From: Rhizophagus clarus
Taxonomy: Eukaryota > Glomeromycota > Glomeromycetes > Glomerales > Glomeraceae
Direction: 5' to 3'
Assembly (NCBI GenBank): GCA_015698045.1
Contig: BLAL01000048.1
Location: 62,001-126,000 of the forward strand
Length of the DNA: 64,000 bases
Part shown: in pieces, positions 60,801 through 64,000 of the stretch
Layout of the letters: the number at the start of each line of letters is the position of its first letter
How positions within the stretch are numbered: the first letter of the stretch is position 1
Made by a program: the position numbers and the translations under genes
Notes under the pieces: generated by a model
What the model was told of the DNA's origin: nothing
The model's input: only the letters and a program-made list of their open reading frames with translations
The model's database searches: none

Positions 60801-62008
60801 CCTTGCACAATTTTCATAGCCAAAGATAAATCATATTTATCATGAATAAAAGGCCTTTTACCGCTAGACAATTGCCAAAGTAATACGCCGACACTATAGA
60901 CATCACTTTTTTTATTCAAATTATACTTTACTTGCATTTCTTCCTCTTTTTCCTTATTACTTGTAATTTCAAATTCTTTAGGATCAATATCTTTTTCCTT
61001 ATTACTTGTAATTTTAAATGCTTTAGGAACGATATCTTTTTCCTTATTACTTGTAATTTTAAATGTTTTAGGATCGATATCTTTTTCCTTATTACTCGTA
61101 ATTTTAAATGCTTTAGGAACGATATCTTTTTCCTTATTACTTGTAATTTCAAATGCTTTAGGAACGATATCTTTTTCCTTATTACTTGTAATTTCAAATG
61201 CTTTAGGAACGATATCTTTTTCTTTATTGCTTGTAATTTTAAATGCTTTAGGATCGATATAGGGAATTACGCCGTATAATTTTGATATAGCTTCGGCATT
61301 ATTATCTTCAATAAGTTTGCTTAATCCAAAATCTGATAATTTAATTGAATCTTGATGTACAAGTATATTATTTGAATGCAAATCTCTGTGTATAATCCCT
61401 ACTTCATGTAAGCATTCCACTGCACTTGATAATTGGAAGGCTAATCTACATTTATCTTGCCAATCTAATGAAAAAAAATTCTTTGTTAAATAACTATTAA
61501 GAGTTCCTCCGTCTGCATATTCTAATACCAAAAAATATTTTTTATCTACGAAAGAAAAAGAAGTTAAAATGCTATTTAAATTTCCTTTTTTTTTTTAAAA
61601 AAAAAAAAAATAAAAAAAAAAAAGAAGCAATTTACCAAGATCATTTTTAGTTGTAGTTATTCCATAAAATCGTATTATGTGATTATGAAAATTAACTTCT
61701 CGATGCAACTTTATCTATATATAATGATATAATAAAAAAAATCTTTAATGACCTTGTTAAAAAAAAAAAAGCTTTAATATTTACAGTACCTCATTGACCA
61801 CTTTTTTAACACCATCATCATAATTGTCTGATTTAAATAATTTTAATGCAAAATATTTTTCGCTCTGTTTCCAACTTGCTTTATATACTCTACTAAATCC
61901 TCCACTGCCTATCTCTTTCAAGTCACTGAAATCATGGTATTCATAGTATATTATATCTCTCTCTATTATGCATTGATCAATCCAATCTATCAATTGTGTA
62001 TTTGACAT
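54851..62008 (-). CDS. Kinase + Sel1 + MACPF-like + two pseudokinases, giant fusion protein
   Basis: Seven exons: 62008-61790, 61714-61636, 61545-60745, 60683-59685, 59597-56914, 56833-55790, 55717-54851. All are GT-AG and in phase, giving 2230 residues. Kinase 1: Lys56, HRDLHSNN (152-159) and DFG (171-173), apparently active, with seven 15-residue repeats at 197-301 in the activation segment. Sel1 repeats run from about 460 to 694. The MACPF-like region has QWKLHHGLFLNGHSIQPSKQ, YGHIFANKFLAGG (816-828), YGHCFPQRIVLGR (1095-) and CYIIWVVIGNP. Two Cys ribbons (CLNC/CHLC 1476-1492, CEKC/CKPC 1817-1838) each introduce a kinase fold with broken motifs: HHD and NFG (1671, 1691), then HCD and SNM (2016, 2035). 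Single exons span kinase1/Sel1, MACPF/pseudokinase 1 and pseudokinase 1/2, so the fusion does not rest on splicing alone. It is head to head with 62384. Confidence 0.87.
60941..61255 (-). repeat. 45-bp minisatellite x7 inside kinase activation segment
   Basis: Seven head-to-tail 45-bp units encode DPKAFKITSNKEKDI-type 15-mers (variants VPKAFEITSNKEKDI, DPKTFKITSNKEKDI, DPKEFEITSNKEKEE). The paralogous kinase at 34291 has a single YVDPKGF at this place followed directly by the NKKSDVYS helix. Copies are nearly identical in DNA, so the array is young and probably variable. Other frames across it stay open too (89 and 115 codons) and are artefacts. Confidence 0.93.
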
Positions 62009-62383
62009 TTTTATTCAAAAATTCTGCAACAAAGAAAAGATCTATTAAACCGTAAATTTATTCTCGGAATATGGCTTATAAATCATACAAAATTGTGTAA
62101 CCCATTTTAGGGGTAGTTTTAATTATTAATGAGGGTGTGATATCCGAGGTTTTGTGACAAATAGAGATCAGCCCACTCAGATAAATATAAACAACGCGAA
62201 CGGCAACATCACGAGACGTTGTAACAGAAATGTCACCTGTGTAACCGATAAAAAAAAATAAGGTTATGCAAAAAAAGGGCAAGATAAAAATAATATAACC
62301 AAAAAAGATATGGCGAATATTATATAATCAAAAAAGGGTAAATGTTACAAGTAACGTCCAACAATTTTTTTTTTTTAAAAAAA
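62009..62383. promoter_or_regulatory. 375-bp shared region between divergent MACPF-like genes
   Basis: It separates the starts at 62008 (minus) and 62384 (plus), short enough to serve both genes. On the plus side T12 switches to A8 right at the ATG (62365-62383). No known factor site is evident. Confidence 0.55.
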
Positions 62384-64000
62384 ATGTGGGTTAGAAAACT
62401 TCTTAATAAAAATGTTGACGTATCAGTTCAAATAGGTATTCAGTCATCACAATCCGTATTAGTTAGTTTAAAACTTGACGATAAATTATTATTTATTCGT
62501 CAAATACTCAAACAAAATAGTGAAATTAAAATGAATGATACGTTATCATTTGCAAAAAAAACCAGTCGAGTTAATAGCGATGGTACTACTGATTATGTGC
62601 TTTCTGAAATAGCAAACGAAGATGAAAATGAGAAAATTCTAAGAAATATTATAGAAGAAATTGACGGTAATATTAATCTGTACTTGATAGAAAATTCATG
62701 GAAGTCTTTAAACATGAAATGTAAATTAGAATATGGTCGTATCATAACTCCTGATGGAATCAAAGAAGCTAAGGAAAAAGCATTTACAATGAAATCTTGT
62801 GAAATGACTAAAATTGGTGCTGAGGGATATCAAAAAGAATCAATCGAATTTAATTCGAGCGAAGAGAGAATTATAAAAACAGAATTATCATTTAGTGGGA
62901 ATATTAATATACAAGAGTTTTTAAAATTTGGAGCATCAATTGGGATGTTAAAAAATGAAACATCCAAAGAAAAAAATAATTCGGTTTGGAACTTTACAGA
63001 GTTTGGTAAAGTATCTATAAAATTGAGTGAATACTTAGAACCAACTCCAGAATTTATTAGTGCAGTAAACGTTGCTGTAAATTCTGAAAATCCTAGAGAA
63101 AAATTGAAGGAAATTGTTAACAAATACGGTCAATTCATTCCAACCGAAGTTATTTTAGGCGGAAGGTCCTTTTTTAAAGGAAAAGAAATTTCTAAAGAAT
63201 CTGCTAAAGGAACTGCTAACAAAGGCACTATTAATGTAAGTACCCCGGTCTCAAATACTGGAATAGGGTATTCTACTGAAAATTCAATTGGAAATGCTGA
63301 ATATTCAAAACATGAATGTTTTAAGTTAACTGGAGGACAACAGCCTGATAGTATTGAAAACTTCGATGATAAAATCTGGGTTAAATCTTTATTAGATTCT
63401 AGAAATTGGAATTGTATACAGTTTAAAGATCCTATCAGTATTTTTCAACTTTTGGACGAAGATTTGCATAAAAAAATAATTTCATCTATTGGAAAAAGAA
63501 TTCTTCATTCAAGTTTTGAAGAGATTGATTATCAATTAGAAGAACCTGGTAGACCAAAAGTATATAAATTAAATATACCATCAAATATCTTAGAAATTAT
63601 CCATAATGAGGATGCTAAATGTAACATCTTTGCGACAGTCATTGACAAGGAAGAAGTGAAAAATGACTATTTTAATTATCAAATACTATTTCCACCAAGT
63701 AGAATACCAAGGCTTATAATTCATTGTATTCAAAAAAAGTTTAAAAAACGTGAATGTCATTTGAGGATTAGTTGGATGGTTATTGGATATTATGTTAATT
63801 TCAAATTTATTCTTAGAGATTTTGATGCTCAATTAAAAACTTTTTACAAAAATTTTAATTCATTAAACATAACGTCTAGTAAAGATTTCTTAGATTTTAA
63901 TTATAATTCAACAATTGATAAGGTTTCATGTTTAGGAATTCCTATATTAAGTGAATTTAAATCTTCAACTAATACGTGTGTTATAGGTCATCACTTTTTT
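62384..64000 (+). CDS. Stand-alone MACPF-like family protein, cut by the window end
   Basis: An open frame of 539 codons runs from ATG 62384 to the end of the window without a stop. The start MWVRKLLNKNVDVSVQIG aligns with the paralogues at 27403 and 42365. It shows the N-terminal LDDKLLFIRQIL and LSFAKK segment (possible beta-grasp), LEYGRIITPDGIKEAKEKAF, the MACPF-like signature YGQFIPTEVILGG at 248-260, and the start of the C-terminal domain (AKCNIFATVID, PRLIIHCIQ, LRISWMVIGY, GHHFF). About 120-150 residues and probably a short last exon are missing. It is divergent from the giant fusion at 62008. Confidence 0.85.
   Translation, partial: MWVRKLLNKNVDVSVQIGIQSSQSVLVSLKLDDKLLFIRQILKQNSEIKMNDTLSFAKKTSRVNSDGTTDYVLSEIANEDENEKILRNIIEEIDGNINLYLIENSWKSLNMKCKLEYGRIITPDGIKEAKEKAFTMKSCEMTKIGAEGYQKESIEFNSSEERIIKTELSFSGNINIQEFLKFGASIGMLKNETSKEKNNSVWNFTEFGKVSIKLSEYLEPTPEFISAVNVAVNSENPREKLKEIVNKYGQFIPTEVILGGRSFFKGKEISKESAKGTANKGTINVSTPVSNTGIGYSTENSIGNAEYSKHECFKLTGGQQPDSIENFDDKIWVKSLLDSRNWNCIQFKDPISIFQLLDEDLHKKIISSIGKRILHSSFEEIDYQLEEPGRPKVYKLNIPSNILEIIHNEDAKCNIFATVIDKEEVKNDYFNYQILFPPSRIPRLIIHCIQKKFKKRECHLRISWMVIGYYVNFKFILRDFDAQLKTFYKNFNSLNITSSKDFLDFNYNSTIDKVSCLGIPILSEFKSSTNTCVIGHHFF

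Noticed and set aside
60928..61279. Additional open frames over the 45-bp repeats on both strands
   Set aside because: A period divisible by three keeps several frames open; the kinase frame is the one continuous with catalytic motifs.
54851..62008. Calling kinase, Sel1, MACPF-like and pseudokinase pieces as five separate genes
   Set aside because: Downstream pieces lack their own promoter-like starts, exons span the domain borders, and all GT-AG junctions keep phase.
1..64000. CRISPR arrays, operons, ribosome binding sites, tRNA or rRNA genes
   Set aside because: The introns and gene style are eukaryotic. The direct repeats seen are tandem without spacers, and I found no convincing tRNA box A/box B pair or rRNA segment by eye.

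Overview
The window looks like nuclear DNA of an arbuscular mycorrhizal fungus (Glomeromycotina, Rhizophagus-like). It is very AT-rich, with long T/A homopolymers and many short GT-AG introns. The gene content also fits: Sel1-repeat proteins, TKL-like kinases, F-box proteins, AIG1-type GTPases with Cys/Asn-rich leucine repeats, decayed hAT, Tc1 and LINE elements, and small MITEs. The species call is inference from style; no marker gene is present.

Region 1-15 kb is sparse. It holds a secreted pepsin-type aspartic protease (2282-3574), a decayed hAT element with a broken BED-finger transposase (4530-5390), an F-box protein (10159-11655), several non-autonomous elements with target-site duplications, and much empty sequence.

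Region 15-42 kb and 54-64 kb form the interesting part: a cluster of seven members (one a pseudogene, one cut by the window end) of a family with a MACPF-like signature, Y-G-x-x-x-x6-G-G. Three members are fused to signalling modules, and exon phases support each fusion as one reading frame: (i) leucine repeats + AIG1-type GTPase + MACPF-like (21570-25498, minus); (ii) kinase + Sel1 repeats + MACPF-like + hexapeptide tail (34291-39833, plus); (iii) kinase + Sel1 + MACPF-like + two pseudokinases (54851-62008, minus, about 2230 residues). Stand-alone members have an N-terminal region that may be a beta-grasp fold, then the MACPF-like core and a shared C-terminal domain (27403-29568, 40181-42365, 62384-64000, pseudogene 17650-19750).

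Fusion genes tend to lie head to head with a stand-alone member: 25498(-)/27403(+), 62008(-)/62384(+), and the decayed pair 16820(-)/17650(+). The block 15421-20430 is a degraded duplicate of 24130-31620; the length difference is largely explained by a Tc1 element and a 1.5-kb TIR element in one copy and a hAT MITE in the other. My reading is that this is a candidate sensor/executor gene cluster, comparable in layout to paired immune or incompatibility genes. The function is inference only.

Other content: a two-finger GATA factor (32106-33373), a multi-exon SAM-like protein (50041-51526), decayed unknown ORFs (47.8-49.7 kb) and LINE fragments (45.4-46.2 kb).
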